Shown: positions 36,067 to 45,164, numbered from the stretch's first letter. The stretch is 64,000 nucleotides of DNA from Paenibacillus thiaminolyticus (GCF_007066085.1 NZ_CP041405.1:558001-622000); one strand, 5' to 3'. A program made the numbers and translations. The notes: generated from the sequence alone by a model not told the origin.

Positions 36067-37206
36067 TTAACAACCGATCTGGCGTGCAATCACCATTCGT
36101 TGCACTTCCGAAGTTCCTTCCCCGATCTCTAACAGCTTGGCGTCCCGGAAGAACCGCTCCACCTGGTATTCCTTCATATACCCATACCCGCCATGGATCT
36201 GAACGGCCTGATCGCACACCTTCATACCTATTTCCGAAGCAAATAATTTGGCCATCGCCGCTTCCTTCTTAAATCCTCTTCCTTGATCCTTAAGCCATGC
36301 CGCTTTATAAACCATGTTGCGTGCGAGTTCAATATTCATGGCCATGTCGGCCAGTTTAAATTGGATAGCTTGAAAGGCGGATAAGCTATGGCCAAATTGT
36401 TTTCTTACTTTGGCATATTGGAGCGATTTTTCGTAAGCGCCTTGGGCGATCCCGACCGCCATGGCCCCGATCCCGATTCTCCCTCCGTCAAGCGTCGCTA
36501 AAAATTGCTTGTATCCATTTCCTTCTTTCCCCAAGAGATTTTCTTTGGGAACGGTTACATTTTCCAACACTAACTCCGTTGTATTCGAAGCGTGAAGACC
36601 CATCTTTTCATAATTGCTAAGGACCGTAAATCCTGGCGCATCGGTAGGCACGATAAACGCACTGATTCCATCCGTCCCCTTGGAGCGATCCGTTACGGCC
36701 GTGAGCGCCAGGCTTTTGGCAAAACTTGCATTGGTAATAAAGCATTTGGAACCGGAAATGACCCACTGATCCCCATGCAGCTTCGCTGTCGTTCGGGTTC
36801 CGCCTGCATCGGAACCGGCATTCGGTTCCGTCAGCCCGAACGCCCCCAAGTATTCTCCTGTACACAAGGGAGTTAAGTATTTTTCCTTTTGCTCGTGCGT
36901 TCCGAACAAATGGATGGGCGCCCCGCCTAACGAAATATGGGCGGAATAGGTGATACCCGTGGATGCGCATACCCGGCTTAATTCTTCTACAGCGATAGCA
37001 AAGCTTATTGTATCTGCTCCCCCGCCGCCATATTGTTCGGGAAAAGGCAGACCCATGACTCCCAGCTTCGTTAATTTAGCGAATACCGCCTCCGGAAATT
37101 GCTTTGTGCGATCCCGTTCATCTGCGCCCGGGGCAACCTCGCCTTCCGCAAAATCACGCATCATCTTCTTGATCAACGCTTGTTCTTCGGTTAAATCAAA
37201 ATGCAT
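36067..37206 (-). CDS. Acyl-CoA dehydrogenase (probable isovaleryl-CoA dehydrogenase)
   Basis: 379-aa FAD enzyme oxidising isovaleryl-CoA to methylcrotonyl-CoA. FAD and substrate motifs FGLTEPNAGSDAGGT, YANVRKQFG-like YAKVRKQFGHSLSAFQAIQ and the C-terminal QIHGGYGYMKEYQVERFFRD-like signature are present. The substrate is inferred from the carboxylase, hydratase and lyase downstream; short-chain butyryl-CoA is possible. Electrons would pass to ETF, not encoded in the window. Confidence 0.93.
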   Translation of the reverse strand: MHFDLTEEQALIKKMMRDFAEGEVAPGADERDRTKQFPEAVFAKLTKLGVMGLPFPEQYGGGGADTISFAIAVEELSRVCASTGITYSAHISLGGAPIHLFGTHEQKEKYLTPLCTGEYLGAFGLTEPNAGSDAGGTRTTAKLHGDQWVISGSKCFITNASFAKSLALTAVTDRSKGTDGISAFIVPTDAPGFTVLSNYEKMGLHASNTTELVLENVTVPKENLLGKEGNGYKQFLATLDGGRIGIGAMAVGIAQGAYEKSLQYAKVRKQFGHSLSAFQAIQFKLADMAMNIELARNMVYKAAWLKDQGRGFKKEAAMAKLFASEIGMKVCDQAVQIHGGYGYMKEYQVERFFRDAKLLEIGEGTSEVQRMVIARQIGC

Positions 37207-37223
37207 GATTATCCCCCTTTCCT

Positions 37224-38399
37224 TTAATCGAGTCCGGTGTCCGCGCTGTAACTCTCAATCTTGTGCTTGACTCTATTCAAGAACCGGCCGCACACCAGAC
37301 CGTCCAACACCCGGTGATCCATGGAAAGACAGATGTTCACCATATCGCGAACAGCAATCATGTTATCGATGATGATCGGACGTTGTACGATGGCTTCCAC
37401 ACTTAAAATGGCCACTTGCGGAGGATTGATGATTGGGGCGGAAAGAACCGAGCCGAAAGAGCCTGTGTTATTAACGGTAAAAGTTCCTCCGGTTGTATCC
37501 TCTGGCGTTAACCTGCCCTCCCTCGTCTTCTTGACCAATTCATCCACTGCTTTGGCAAGGTCGAAAATGCTTTTTTGGCCGGCGTCCTTAATCACGGGAA
37601 CGAATAACGCTTCATCCGTGGCCACGGCAACCGAGATATGAACTGCTTTTTTGACGATAATGCGATCATCTGCCCACTGCGAATTTAAGATGGGGAATTC
37701 CTTCAAGGCTTCTACAACCGATTTGATAAAGAATGGCAAATAAGTTAAATGGATTCCTTCTTTTTTTTGAAACTCCTCTTTGAGTTGGCCGCGATAACGT
37801 ACCAGATTGGTGACATCGCATTCGACCATAAGCCAGGCGTGGGGGATTTCCTGCTTGCTTTTTCGCATTCGGTTCGCAATCGTTTTGCGGATGGCGGTAA
37901 CCGGGATCGTCTCGTCGTCAACCGAACTCTTTCCTTGCAAAATCTCCAAAATGTCTTTTCTCGTGATACGTCCAGCAATGCCTGATCCTTCGATCCGGGA
38001 AAGATCCAGGTTGTTTTCTTGCGCCAGTTTTAGCACGGCCGGCGAATAGCGTTGGTTCGTAGCTGCTTGCGCTGTCAGATCATCGGTTCCCTGCGGTGCC
38101 GCATCATCGGCTTCCTGATATGGAGCGGAGGCCTTGGATTCAACCGGCGTGATCGCATTATCTTCCGCGGCAATACAGCAAATCAAAGCTCCTACCTCTA
38201 CCGTTTCTCCTTCTTTAACGACAATTTCGGATACCGTGCCGCTAAAAGCAGATGGAACCTCCGCAATGACTTTATCGGTAATCACTTCGCATACGGGATC
38301 ATACTTTTTGACTTTATCCCCGATGTTCACGAGCCACTTGGAGATGGTTCCTTCCGTTATACTTTCCCCTAACTGGGGCATGACGATTTTCTCAGCCAT
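37224..38399 (-). CDS. bkdB: Branched-chain 2-oxoacid dehydrogenase E2 (dihydrolipoyl acyltransferase)
   Basis: 391-aa core subunit: N-terminal lipoyl domain with Lys in VITDKVIAEVPSAF, E3/E1-binding domain (YSPAVLKLAQENNLDLSRIEGSG), and catalytic acyltransferase ending with MDHRVLDGLVCGRFL, where His-Asp act. It transfers isovaleryl, isobutyryl or 2-methylbutyryl groups to CoA. 17 bp before the dehydrogenase gene. Each domain is joined by flexible Ala/Pro/Gln linkers. Confidence 0.95.
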   Translation of the reverse strand: MAEKIVMPQLGESITEGTISKWLVNIGDKVKKYDPVCEVITDKVIAEVPSAFSGTVSEIVVKEGETVEVGALICCIAAEDNAITPVESKASAPYQEADDAAPQGTDDLTAQAATNQRYSPAVLKLAQENNLDLSRIEGSGIAGRITRKDILEILQGKSSVDDETIPVTAIRKTIANRMRKSKQEIPHAWLMVECDVTNLVRYRGQLKEEFQKKEGIHLTYLPFFIKSVVEALKEFPILNSQWADDRIIVKKAVHISVAVATDEALFVPVIKDAGQKSIFDLAKAVDELVKKTREGRLTPEDTTGGTFTVNNTGSFGSVLSAPIINPPQVAILSVEAIVQRPIIIDNMIAVRDMVNICLSMDHRVLDGLVCGRFLNRVKHKIESYSADTGLD

Positions 38400-38417
38400 A
38401 TTCTCCTCCCGATCGGA

Positions 38418-39401
38418 TCATAATTGCGCCAATTCTTTCATCGCTTGGTATACTTTATCCGGATTGAGCATGAAGAATTTCTCCATTGGCAAGCTGTAAG
38501 GTATAGCGGGAACGTCTGGACCGCAAAGGCGTTTGATCGGAGCATCCAATTCGAAAAGGCATTCCTCTGCGAGCACAGCCGCTACTTCAGCCCCAACGCC
38601 TCCCTCTTTGTTGTCTTCATGAATAATCAGCACTTTACCGGTTTTACGAGCAGCCTCTACAATAGATTCCTTATCCAGAGGATAGAGGGTACGCAAATCG
38701 AGAATGTGAGCGCTGTAGCCTTCTTGGGAGAGTTTTTCGGCCGCTTCCAACGCAAAATGCAAGGCAAGTCCGTAAGAAATAACCGTGAGGTCTTCTCCTT
38801 GCCGCTTAATATCCGATTTCCCGATGGGAACAATGTAATCCGAGTCCGGCACTTCTCCTTTGATCAATCGATAGCATCGCTTGTGTTCAAAGAAAAGAAC
38901 GGGATCTTCATCGCGAATGGCTGCTTTTAGCAGTCCTTTGGCATCATAAGGAGTGGAAGGTGTGACCACTTTTAGACCGGGTATGTTGCAAAACATGGCT
39001 TCGACGCATTGCGAATGATAGAGGGCGCCGCGAACTCCTCCTCCATAAGGAGCACGAATGACCAAGGGACAGTTCCAATCTCCGTTCGAGCGGTATCTCA
39101 TTTTGGCTGCTTCATTCACAATTTGATTGACGGCCGGCATGATATACTCGGCGAACTGAATTTCTGCTACCGGCCTCATTCCATAAGCGGCTGCCCCAAC
39201 CGATACACCTGCAATGGCCGCTTCGGATAGGGGCGTATCGATAACCCGTTGTTCCCCGAACTCCTCATAGAATCCCTGGGTAACCCGGAACACTCCCCCG
39301 CGTACCCCGACATCTTCTCCTAGTACAAATACCTTGGTATCCCGCTGCATTTCCTCCCGAAGAGCTTGGGTCACTGCATCAATATAAGAAATTACGGCCA
39401 T
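38418..39401 (-). CDS. bkdAB: Branched-chain 2-oxoacid dehydrogenase E1 beta
   Basis: 327-aa beta subunit of the thiamine diphosphate-dependent E1. VLGEDVGVRGGVFRVTQG, EAAIAGVSVGAAAYGMRPV and DLRTLYPLDKESIVE are typical; it completes the cofactor site with E1 alpha. GGGGGAG before ATG. Pairs with the adjacent alpha gene, 12 bp away. Confidence 0.95.
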   Translation of the reverse strand: MAVISYIDAVTQALREEMQRDTKVFVLGEDVGVRGGVFRVTQGFYEEFGEQRVIDTPLSEAAIAGVSVGAAAYGMRPVAEIQFAEYIMPAVNQIVNEAAKMRYRSNGDWNCPLVIRAPYGGGVRGALYHSQCVEAMFCNIPGLKVVTPSTPYDAKGLLKAAIRDEDPVLFFEHKRCYRLIKGEVPDSDYIVPIGKSDIKRQGEDLTVISYGLALHFALEAAEKLSQEGYSAHILDLRTLYPLDKESIVEAARKTGKVLIIHEDNKEGGVGAEVAAVLAEECLFELDAPIKRLCGPDVPAIPYSLPMEKFFMLNPDKVYQAMKELAQL

Positions 39402-39413
39402 TTCTCACTCCCC

Positions 39414-40427
39414 CTATTCTGCATACACGTGCTTAAGGGCATCTTCCGGAGCCGAATCCGGGGCAATCTCCGCATAGTCCGTGGCCTCATCGACCTCCCT
39501 GAGCATCCGGTCATGGATTTCCTTCTCTCTCGATTCATCTAATAGCCCCGCATCTTTCAGATAATTGCTGAAGGTTACTAGCGGATCCTTCTTCCTGGCT
39601 TCTTCCACTTCTTCCCGGGAACGGTAGGTTCGATCATCGTCGTCGCTGGAATGAGGGACTAAACGATAGACGACCGCCTCGATAAGCGTTGGCCCTTCTC
39701 CTCTTCTTGCCCGATCGGCCGCCTCTGTCGTGACCTTATATACTTCCAAGGGATCATTGCCATCCACACTGATGCCGGGAAACCCATAACCTTTTGCCCG
39801 ATCCGCGATACTGTCACAAGCCGCCTGCTTAGAAAAGGGGACAGAAATGGCATACTTGTTATTCTCGCACAAGAAAATGACTGGAAGCTTGTGCACCCCC
39901 GCAAAGTTCGCCGCTTCGTGGAACTCCCCTTGATTGCTGCCCCCGTCCCCAAAGGCCGTTAACACGACAAGATTTTCCCCCTGCATTCTTCCAGATAAAG
40001 CGATTCCAACACCATGCGGAACTTGACTCGATACGACGCTGGAGCCCGAAAGAATATTCAGTCTTTTGCTCCCGTAATGCCCTGGCATTTGGCGTCCGCC
40101 ACTGTTTGGATCTCCCGCCCTGGCAAAGGCGGACAGCATCAATTCCTTCGCCGTCATCCCGAACACGATGGCCATACCCATGTCCCGGTAATACGGACAA
40201 AGAAAATCTTTCGTTCGATCCAACGCATAAGCCGCTCCTACTTGTGCTGCTTCATGACCTTGGCAGGATACGAGAAAAGGGATCTTTCCCGCACGATTTA
40301 GAATCCACATTCGTTCATCTACTTTGCGCGCCAACACCATATGCTGATACATTTCAAGAACCTGCTGATCCGATAAACCTAGTGCTTGATGCCGGTTCTT
40401 AACTTGACCAATTTCGGCTTTATTCAT
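39414..40427 (-). CDS. bkdAA: Branched-chain 2-oxoacid dehydrogenase E1 alpha
   Basis: 337-aa alpha subunit that decarboxylates branched 2-oxoacids with thiamine diphosphate. The cofactor motif is GDGGSNQGEFHEAANFAG ... N-N-K-YAIS; the phosphorylation-loop region RLVPHSSDDDD is present. ATG 40427 behind GGAGGG is chosen. First gene of the ten-kilobase operon, so transcription starts in the 40428-40570 region. No dihydrolipoyl dehydrogenase (E3) gene is in the operon; it must be shared from elsewhere. Confidence 0.95.
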   Translation of the reverse strand: MNKAEIGQVKNRHQALGLSDQQVLEMYQHMVLARKVDERMWILNRAGKIPFLVSCQGHEAAQVGAAYALDRTKDFLCPYYRDMGMAIVFGMTAKELMLSAFARAGDPNSGGRQMPGHYGSKRLNILSGSSVVSSQVPHGVGIALSGRMQGENLVVLTAFGDGGSNQGEFHEAANFAGVHKLPVIFLCENNKYAISVPFSKQAACDSIADRAKGYGFPGISVDGNDPLEVYKVTTEAADRARRGEGPTLIEAVVYRLVPHSSDDDDRTYRSREEVEEARKKDPLVTFSNYLKDAGLLDESREKEIHDRMLREVDEATDYAEIAPDSAPEDALKHVYAE

Positions 40428-40514
40428 ATCGTATCCCTCCGACAATTGTACCGCTGCATACTGCGGCTTCCTTAATTTTACATACCCTCATTCCCATCGT
40501 GAAATATATATTGT

Positions 40515-40529
40515 GCATAGAAACTATGC
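40515..40529. promoter_or_regulatory. LysR-type dyad upstream of bkdAA
   Basis: GCATAG-AAA-CTATGC, a perfect inverted repeat with the T-N11-A spacing often bound by LysR proteins, about 90 bp before the bkdAA start. An AT-rich TATATATT follows toward bkdAA as a possible -10. No strong -35, suiting an activated promoter. Confidence 0.45.
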
Positions 40530-40565
40530 CTAAAAAATATAGGCCGTATATCCATGCCGGCAGTC

Positions 40566-40637
40566 GTAAGCCTCGGATTGCTCCGAGGCTTCATATTGAC
40601 AACAAACTCCCGCGATATACTGCATCCGCGGGAGTTC
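40566..40637 (-). terminator. Tandem hairpins after the DadA-like gene
   Basis: Minus strand: AACTCCCGCG / CGCGGGAGTT followed by TGTTGTC, then AAGCCTCGGA / TCCGAGGCTT. They end the 41809-40682 transcript before the bkd promoter region. Confidence 0.65.
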
Positions 40638-40681
40638 TGTATGGCAAGGTTCGGTTGAAGATGCTGCCGACATGCATTCAT

Positions 40682-41809
40682 CTAGCATTCATCCATTGCT
40701 GTACGAATATCATAATCATGGATATCAATATCCAGATCCATTCCCAATGCCAGCTTTGCGAGCTGCAATCCAATAAATGGGCCCATCGTCAATCCGGACG
40801 CTCCAAGTCCGTTGGCCGCGATCAGGCCATCCCAGCCAGGAACAGCCCCTATCACCGGAAGAAAGCCGGGCGTAAAAGGACGAAAACCGACTCTTACCTC
40901 TTGAACCGTGCTGTTGGCTAAGCCCGGCGCCAATCCCAACCCTTTATTCAGGATTTCCTGGATTCCGCCTGCGGTTACCCTTGTATCGTAACCTTCGATG
41001 TCATCTTCGTGCGTCGCGCCCATCACGATCTTTTGTGCGTCAAAAGCAAGCAGATATTGATCAGACGGCGGCATCACCACAGGCCACGTCCCCGTGTCTA
41101 ATCTACCCGGAACCTGCAAATGCATGATCTGCGCTTTTTGATAACTTACCTTAAAGTGAATGCCTACAGGCTGCAGCAGTTGATTGGCCCACGCCCCTGC
41201 ACACACGATCACCTCGTCAGACGGGAAGCTTTCAGCTCCGACAGCTGCTCCGGTTACACGGTTCGCTTGATAGTGAAGCGCAGCATCCCCCTCGATCAGG
41301 ACGGCTCCCTTTCTTTGTGCCGATCGGATCAGCGCATCGCGCAGCGCACGGCCATCGATACGGGCTGCCCCGCTAATATGTACTGAATGATACCCTTCCG
41401 CCAACAGAGGAAACATCTCCTGGGTTGCTTGTTCATTCAGCCGGGTAATGTCACCGATTTCCGGCGCACCCGCCTTTCGCAACTGTGCCCGCTCCTCAAT
41501 CTTGCTGATTTTCTCCATATCGTCATGAATACAAAGTGCGCCAACTTGAGCATAGCCGGTTTCTGTCTCGCCCTCGCTGGTCAGTTCTTGAATCAATTCG
41601 GGGTAAAAACGTGCGCCCGCTGTAGCCAGCCGGTACCAAGCCTGATTGCGCCGCTGCGAGAGCCAGGGGCAGATAATGCCGGCCGCGGCATCCGTGGCCT
41701 GCCCTGTATCTTTGCGGTCTATGATAAGGACATCCGCACCCATTTTGGCCAACTGATAAGCTGTCGCTGCCCCAAGAATCCCTGCCCCGATTACGATGAC
41801 TTTCTTCAT
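40682..41809 (-). CDS. FAD-dependent D-amino acid/glycine oxidase family protein (DadA-like)
   Basis: 375-aa DAO-fold flavoprotein. N-terminal GxGxxG is VIVIGAGILGAATAYQLAK with the Asp-ending strand VLIIDRKD; later FRPFTPGFLPVIGAVPGWDGL and ATGLGASGLTMGP-like GLGASGLTMGPFIG close the FAD site. Likely oxidises D-amino acids or related amines; substrate unknown. The upstream frame to 41941 lacks support; ATG 41809 has GGAAAGGA before it. Monocistronic. Confidence 0.9.
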   Translation of the reverse strand: MKKVIVIGAGILGAATAYQLAKMGADVLIIDRKDTGQATDAAAGIICPWLSQRRNQAWYRLATAGARFYPELIQELTSEGETETGYAQVGALCIHDDMEKISKIEERAQLRKAGAPEIGDITRLNEQATQEMFPLLAEGYHSVHISGAARIDGRALRDALIRSAQRKGAVLIEGDAALHYQANRVTGAAVGAESFPSDEVIVCAGAWANQLLQPVGIHFKVSYQKAQIMHLQVPGRLDTGTWPVVMPPSDQYLLAFDAQKIVMGATHEDDIEGYDTRVTAGGIQEILNKGLGLAPGLANSTVQEVRVGFRPFTPGFLPVIGAVPGWDGLIAANGLGASGLTMGPFIGLQLAKLALGMDLDIDIHDYDIRTAMDEC

Positions 41810-41943
41810 AGTTACATTCCTTTCCTCAATCACTGTCTCCATTATAGCGAATCCTGCCTGCGTTCCTCTACTCCGAACGATGGACGGTATAAATCTCCCC
41901 ATAATATGTAAACTAACAGCAAATCGAACAAGGAGCTGCACAC

Positions 41944-42588
41944 ATGAATACGAAGATTACATCGTTAATGTTGTTCGTCATGATTACATTTGCTGCTGTA
42001 ACGCCTCCCTCTCTGTCCTATGCGCTTGCTCCAACTTGTACACAACAATTAGAAAACCTTGAACCGCCATCTCCCGTTACATTGCCTAATCCGCCCTTTC
42101 ATCAGTCACCGGTACCCGGAAATTTACTGCCAATCTCTGATGTAATGAAGACAGGAACACCACTGGCCTATGACGTGATCGCAGATCTTCCCCAATGGAC
42201 AAGACCGTCCTATTTGCCTTATTGGCATAGCACCTATGAACGCTGGTCGTATGTCCCCAATCGAATACACTTCGCCAAGCATCGGTTATTTACGTCCCCC
42301 ACGAACGCTTCCGTTCTGTATGACTTCACTCATAATGTGGGCATAGTGAAAGAAATGGAGAACGCATATCACAGCTTAACTGCATTACAACTGGATAAAA
42401 TCCTTGTCGTGATTATGAATACCGATGTGAAGAATATGAGATATCGCAACCAGCAGGTCGTCATTGAAGGGAAACCTGTGCATTCCGGCCTGAAAATCGT
42501 TACGATCGATAACCCGGCACCTGGGAAACCAATTTATTTTCAGCTGTCTACATCAGCCGGTGACGAGATTGACTACAGTATTTTTTAA
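41944..42588 (+). CDS. Exported protein of unknown function
   Basis: 214-aa protein, family not recognised. Signal peptide: MNTKITSLMLFVMITFAAV followed by a likely AxA cleavage near SYALA. The mature part is proline-rich at first (PPSPVTLPNPPFHQSPVPG), then has many aromatic residues and a beta-rich C-terminus. AAGGAG is spaced well before ATG. A strong terminator follows, so it is a single gene, convergent with the next one. Confidence 0.8.
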   Translation: MNTKITSLMLFVMITFAAVTPPSLSYALAPTCTQQLENLEPPSPVTLPNPPFHQSPVPGNLLPISDVMKTGTPLAYDVIADLPQWTRPSYLPYWHSTYERWSYVPNRIHFAKHRLFTSPTNASVLYDFTHNVGIVKEMENAYHSLTALQLDKILVVIMNTDVKNMRYRNQQVVIEGKPVHSGLKIVTIDNPAPGKPIYFQLSTSAGDEIDYSIF

Positions 42589-42590
42589 CG

Positions 42591-42635
42591 ACAAACGCCG
42601 CTAGGCTTCCATACTTGGAAGTCAGCGGCGTTTGT
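42591..42635. terminator. Long terminator-type hairpin
   Basis: 12-bp outer stem ACAAACGCCGCT / AGCGGCGTTTGT with inner CTTCCA / TGGAAG; lies between two convergent genes and probably serves both strands. Confidence 0.75.
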
Positions 42636-42651
42636 AAGCATCTGAACTGCC

Positions 42652-43095
42652 TTAGTCAATTACAGTATAGCTAAATTTCTTCTTGCCGAATTGAATGGCA
42701 GCCTGATAATTGGCTGTAGAATACTTCCCGAAATACACATCCACCCATCTGTAGCTAAGCCCCTGAGTATTGTTCAGATCGCCTGTATCCTCCACAATAA
42801 ACGTGTTCAAGGAGGAGCCGTCGGGAGTCACAATCCGGTTATTCCCGGTTAACACCAACATGGTCCCGAAGGGATAAATGGGTTTGTTCCAGTTGCTGCT
42901 CCCCCAGGAGTACGGATGCACGGCGACCCCTCCAATATAGGCAGAAGCGCCGCTGGCGAACACGGGCTTACTCACTCCGGACGGACCCAGATAAGCTGTG
43001 AAATCTTGATTCGTGTAAGTCGTAGCAGCAGAGGCTGAAGTTGGTGCTAAGGTTACAAGAGCAACGAGAAGAATGGCCATAAGACTTTTTTTCAT
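42652..43095 (-). CDS. Secreted small protein with 3D-like (double-psi barrel) domain
   Basis: 147 aa: signal peptide MKKSLMAILLVALVTLAP...ASA and a mature domain with PFGTMLVLTGN, VEDTGDLN and RWVDVYFGKY, which fits the Asp-rich 3D/RlpA-like barrel seen in cell-wall lytic proteins. The catalytic Asp pattern D-x-G and DVYF is present, but there is no cell-wall binding module. ATG 43095 with GGAGG is the supported start. Confidence 0.75.
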   Translation of the reverse strand: MKKSLMAILLVALVTLAPTSASAATTYTNQDFTAYLGPSGVSKPVFASGASAYIGGVAVHPYSWGSSNWNKPIYPFGTMLVLTGNNRIVTPDGSSLNTFIVEDTGDLNNTQGLSYRWVDVYFGKYSTANYQAAIQFGKKKFSYTVID

Positions 43096-43217
43096 TGGCT
43101 TACCTCCAAATAAAAATGAATATTGCACCCTGGTTCGATAACCTGTTCCTCTAGAGAGACAAATTCCTGTCGCTTCATTCGCCTTTTATGTAGACACCAC
43201 CACCCTACAAGAAAATG

Positions 43218-43787
43218 TTAATTCATCGTTACGCTTGATGAAGATTCAAATACTATCTTTTGTTGATGTAACGCCTGATCCAAGCCAATCACCGTAATGG
43301 TTGATTTGCCGTCCAACACTTGCAAGACAAAGTGATACCCGTTAGCCCAATCCTTACCCGGCAGCAGATCATGCTCTGTCTTGCTCCTGGACAATAATTC
43401 GGGGCTATCGAACACAACCTCTTCCCTATTGATGACATGAGTTTCTACAAATGGTCCGACACCTGGATACAGTCCTTCAATAGCGCCCTTGCGAATCGCA
43501 ATAACCGCCCGCTTGTTATCCGGAGTTCCTACTTGCAAATTCCATCGTTCTCTTTTACCCTGATGTCCGCTACTTGGGCCCGATTCATCGTCTACGCTGG
43601 TCAAATAAAATGGCACAGCGGACGAATCCCATTCCCATGCTGTCGCCATGCCAAGCTCAAGGGCCTCTTGTAAGGTTATCTCTTCCGAGCTAGAAGACGT
43701 GGGGCTGCTAGCTTGCAAGTATACCGTGGTGATAACTGCTGCGATGAAAAGAATGATCGGAACCATGATTTTTTTACTCAAGATCAT
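43218..43787 (-). CDS. Membrane-anchored protein of unknown function
   Basis: 189-aa protein with one N-terminal transmembrane helix (KKIMVPIILFIAAVITTVYL) then a Ser-rich linker and a soluble outside domain (TLQEALELGMATAWEWDSS, RWNLQVGTPDNKRAVIAI). Family not recognised; the layout suggests an extracytoplasmic PepSY-like or sensor domain. ATG 43787 is used with AAGG upstream. A palindrome cluster lies just upstream. Confidence 0.75.
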   Translation of the reverse strand: MILSKKIMVPIILFIAAVITTVYLQASSPTSSSSEEITLQEALELGMATAWEWDSSAVPFYLTSVDDESGPSSGHQGKRERWNLQVGTPDNKRAVIAIRKGAIEGLYPGVGPFVETHVINREEVVFDSPELLSRSKTEHDLLPGKDWANGYHFVLQVLDGKSTITVIGLDQALHQQKIVFESSSSVTMN

Positions 43788-43800
43788 CACCAACCTTATG

Positions 43801-43827
43801 ATCTAGTAAATTTTACTAGTACTAGAT
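43801..43827. promoter_or_regulatory. Nested palindromes before the 43787 gene
   Basis: CTAGTAAA-T-TTTACTAG (43803-43819) inside ATCTAGT / ACTAGAT (43801-43807, 43821-43827), immediately upstream of the start. Likely an operator. Confidence 0.5.
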
Positions 43828-44033
43828 TCAATTTACCATTTCTGTTCGCTAGATTCAATAGCTAAAAATGTTAGATTTCGTCGGATTTGATTTTTCTATA
43901 TAGTGATCCTGGGCAATGGAATATCTAATAGACAAGGAAAATGGAAAGACGGGTTGGCTTGTGGCCGCATTCTTGGGATGGGGTAGTGCCCCGAAAGTGT
44001 TCCTTTTTTATGTTTGCCGAACCTAAGTCGTTG

Positions 44034-44190
44034 TATTAATGGTTTTTCGCCTATTTGGCTCCCGCGTAAAGAAGCAACCTGTCTACGCCACGCCCCAACA
44101 TTAGGTTTAATTATGATTGCTCGATAGGCTCCGCAAGTTATAATAAAATACGCTCGCTGCCGCACTCCCTACGGAATAAGGAATAAGATT
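44034..44190 (-). repeat. Duplicated segment, copy 1 (decayed)
   Basis: About 130 bp matching 45586-45775 closely, with an internal deletion of roughly 50 bp in this copy. On the minus strand both copies read RGVDRLLLY and later GEKP in frame fragments, so they look like decayed pieces of a duplicated gene. No intact frame. Confidence 0.65.
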
Positions 44191-44414
44191 ACGGACACAG
44201 TAAAGCAAATTGCAAAATTGATAAAGTTGCCCATGTCTTTAATTTCAATCATTCTTATGAAGAAAATGAGTGACACTAAAAGAAAAAACCAAGAAAACTG
44301 GAAACCATCAGGACTTGCAAATGAAATTACTATAAAAACAACCACGCCCACAGTTATGATTAATTCCAAGGTGAGATAAGATTTTTTTCGGTTTTTGTAC
44401 GGGTTAAAAAACAC
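44169..44414 (-). CDS. Small membrane protein (intact copy of duplicated gene)
   Basis: 81 aa, GTG start 44414 behind AAGGAGGG. A basic N-terminus FFNPYKNRKKSY precedes three hydrophobic segments (LELIITVGVVVFIVISF, FSWFFLLVSLIFFI, INFAICFTVSVILFLI). Family unknown. Its first 27 codons and its leader are duplicated at 45165-45316 with 90+ percent identity, where the gene continues into a different, short ending. Confidence 0.7.
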   Translation of the reverse strand: MFFNPYKNRKKSYLTLELIITVGVVVFIVISFASPDGFQFSWFFLLVSLIFFIRMIEIKDMGNFINFAICFTVSVILFLIP

Positions 44415-44613
44415 GACACATCCCTCCTTCTTGAACATCTCTTAAAGGAACACTCAAAAGGTGCCAAGGACACCGGAGTATGGAGCAACTCTTCGCGGAG
44501 CGAAGAAAGAGAATCGGTTCGTTCCCCAACCTCCATAAGGCGGATTGTCTCCTTTTGCACGTCGTCTAGTGCTTCAGTGCACCAGGATACATTTTTACAT
44601 CTCAGTCTGGAAA

Positions 44614-44886
44614 TCAGCCCGGGTTTTTTGGTAGTTCACTTGTCATATTATCAACAAAGGTTTTTCGTATGCTTTGCCGGTATAAAAATAAATTGAACGC
44701 ATGGACAGCCAATTTGTAGTACAAAGTGATTCTATCTTCGATGCTTAAGAAGTTCGTGTATTGTACAATATGCTTACCGCTTTCATAAATGTTCCGAAGC
44801 CGGGTGAAATCGTCCCGTTCACTTAGGTAGACCTGGCATAACCCTTTCGCTAAGAACGGCATAATGCCATGGTCGTGAGAATAGTC
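44614..44886 (-). pseudogene. Fragment of a second HTH-TPR regulator
   Basis: Minus strand DYSHDHGIMPFLAKGLCQV and FTRLRNIYESGKHIVQYTNF correspond closely to the middle of the intact regulator at 47832 (DYSRDHGIMPFLARGLFQV, FTRMRDTYDSYKHIIMYADF). The HTH domain and the C-terminal TPRs are missing, and after NLFLYRQSI the sequence leaves homology. A remnant of a duplicated regulator gene. Confidence 0.85.
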
Positions 44887-44968
44887 TACGTTCCGTTAGT
44901 CACAGACCCCTCAGGGGTCGAGGATTGCGAGTGTTTTAAAAATTTTCAGAAGGATAAATATAATATTT

Positions 44969-45046
44969 TTAATCAAATAAATATCCTAAAATAATCCAAA
45001 CTATCAAAAGTAAAATGATAATTGAAATGATTTGTCGTAATTTCAT
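44969..45046 (-). CDS. 25-aa hydrophobic mini-ORF
   Basis: Minus strand ATG with AAGGAG 8 nt upstream, reading MKLRQIISIIILLLIVWIIL then GYLFD and stop. A basic head, one hydrophobic helix and a short acidic tail fit a small membrane peptide, a type I toxin-like peptide or a pheromone precursor. It lies between the 40-aa ORF and the regulator fragment. Too short for standard annotation. Confidence 0.55.
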   Translation of the reverse strand: MKLRQIISIIILLLIVWIILGYLFD

Positions 45047-45111
45047 TTGGATTCTCCTTTTCTACGTTTTCTATAACACCTGTTGATTATCAATATGTTT
45101 TCAATAATAAG

Positions 45112-45146
45112 CGAACCTTCTCTATTAATCTTTCAGAGAAGGTTCG
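45112..45146 (-). terminator. 12-bp hairpin after the 40-aa ORF
   Basis: CGAACCTTCTCT / AGAGAAGGTTCG with 11-nt loop; moderate T-rich tail. Separates the 40-aa and 25-aa ORFs. Confidence 0.65.
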
Positions 45147-45164
45147 ATTATTATATTAATTAAT

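Noticed and set aside
43896..44165. 89-codon minus-strand frame
   Set aside because: It runs over the decayed duplicated segment and lacks a start signal.
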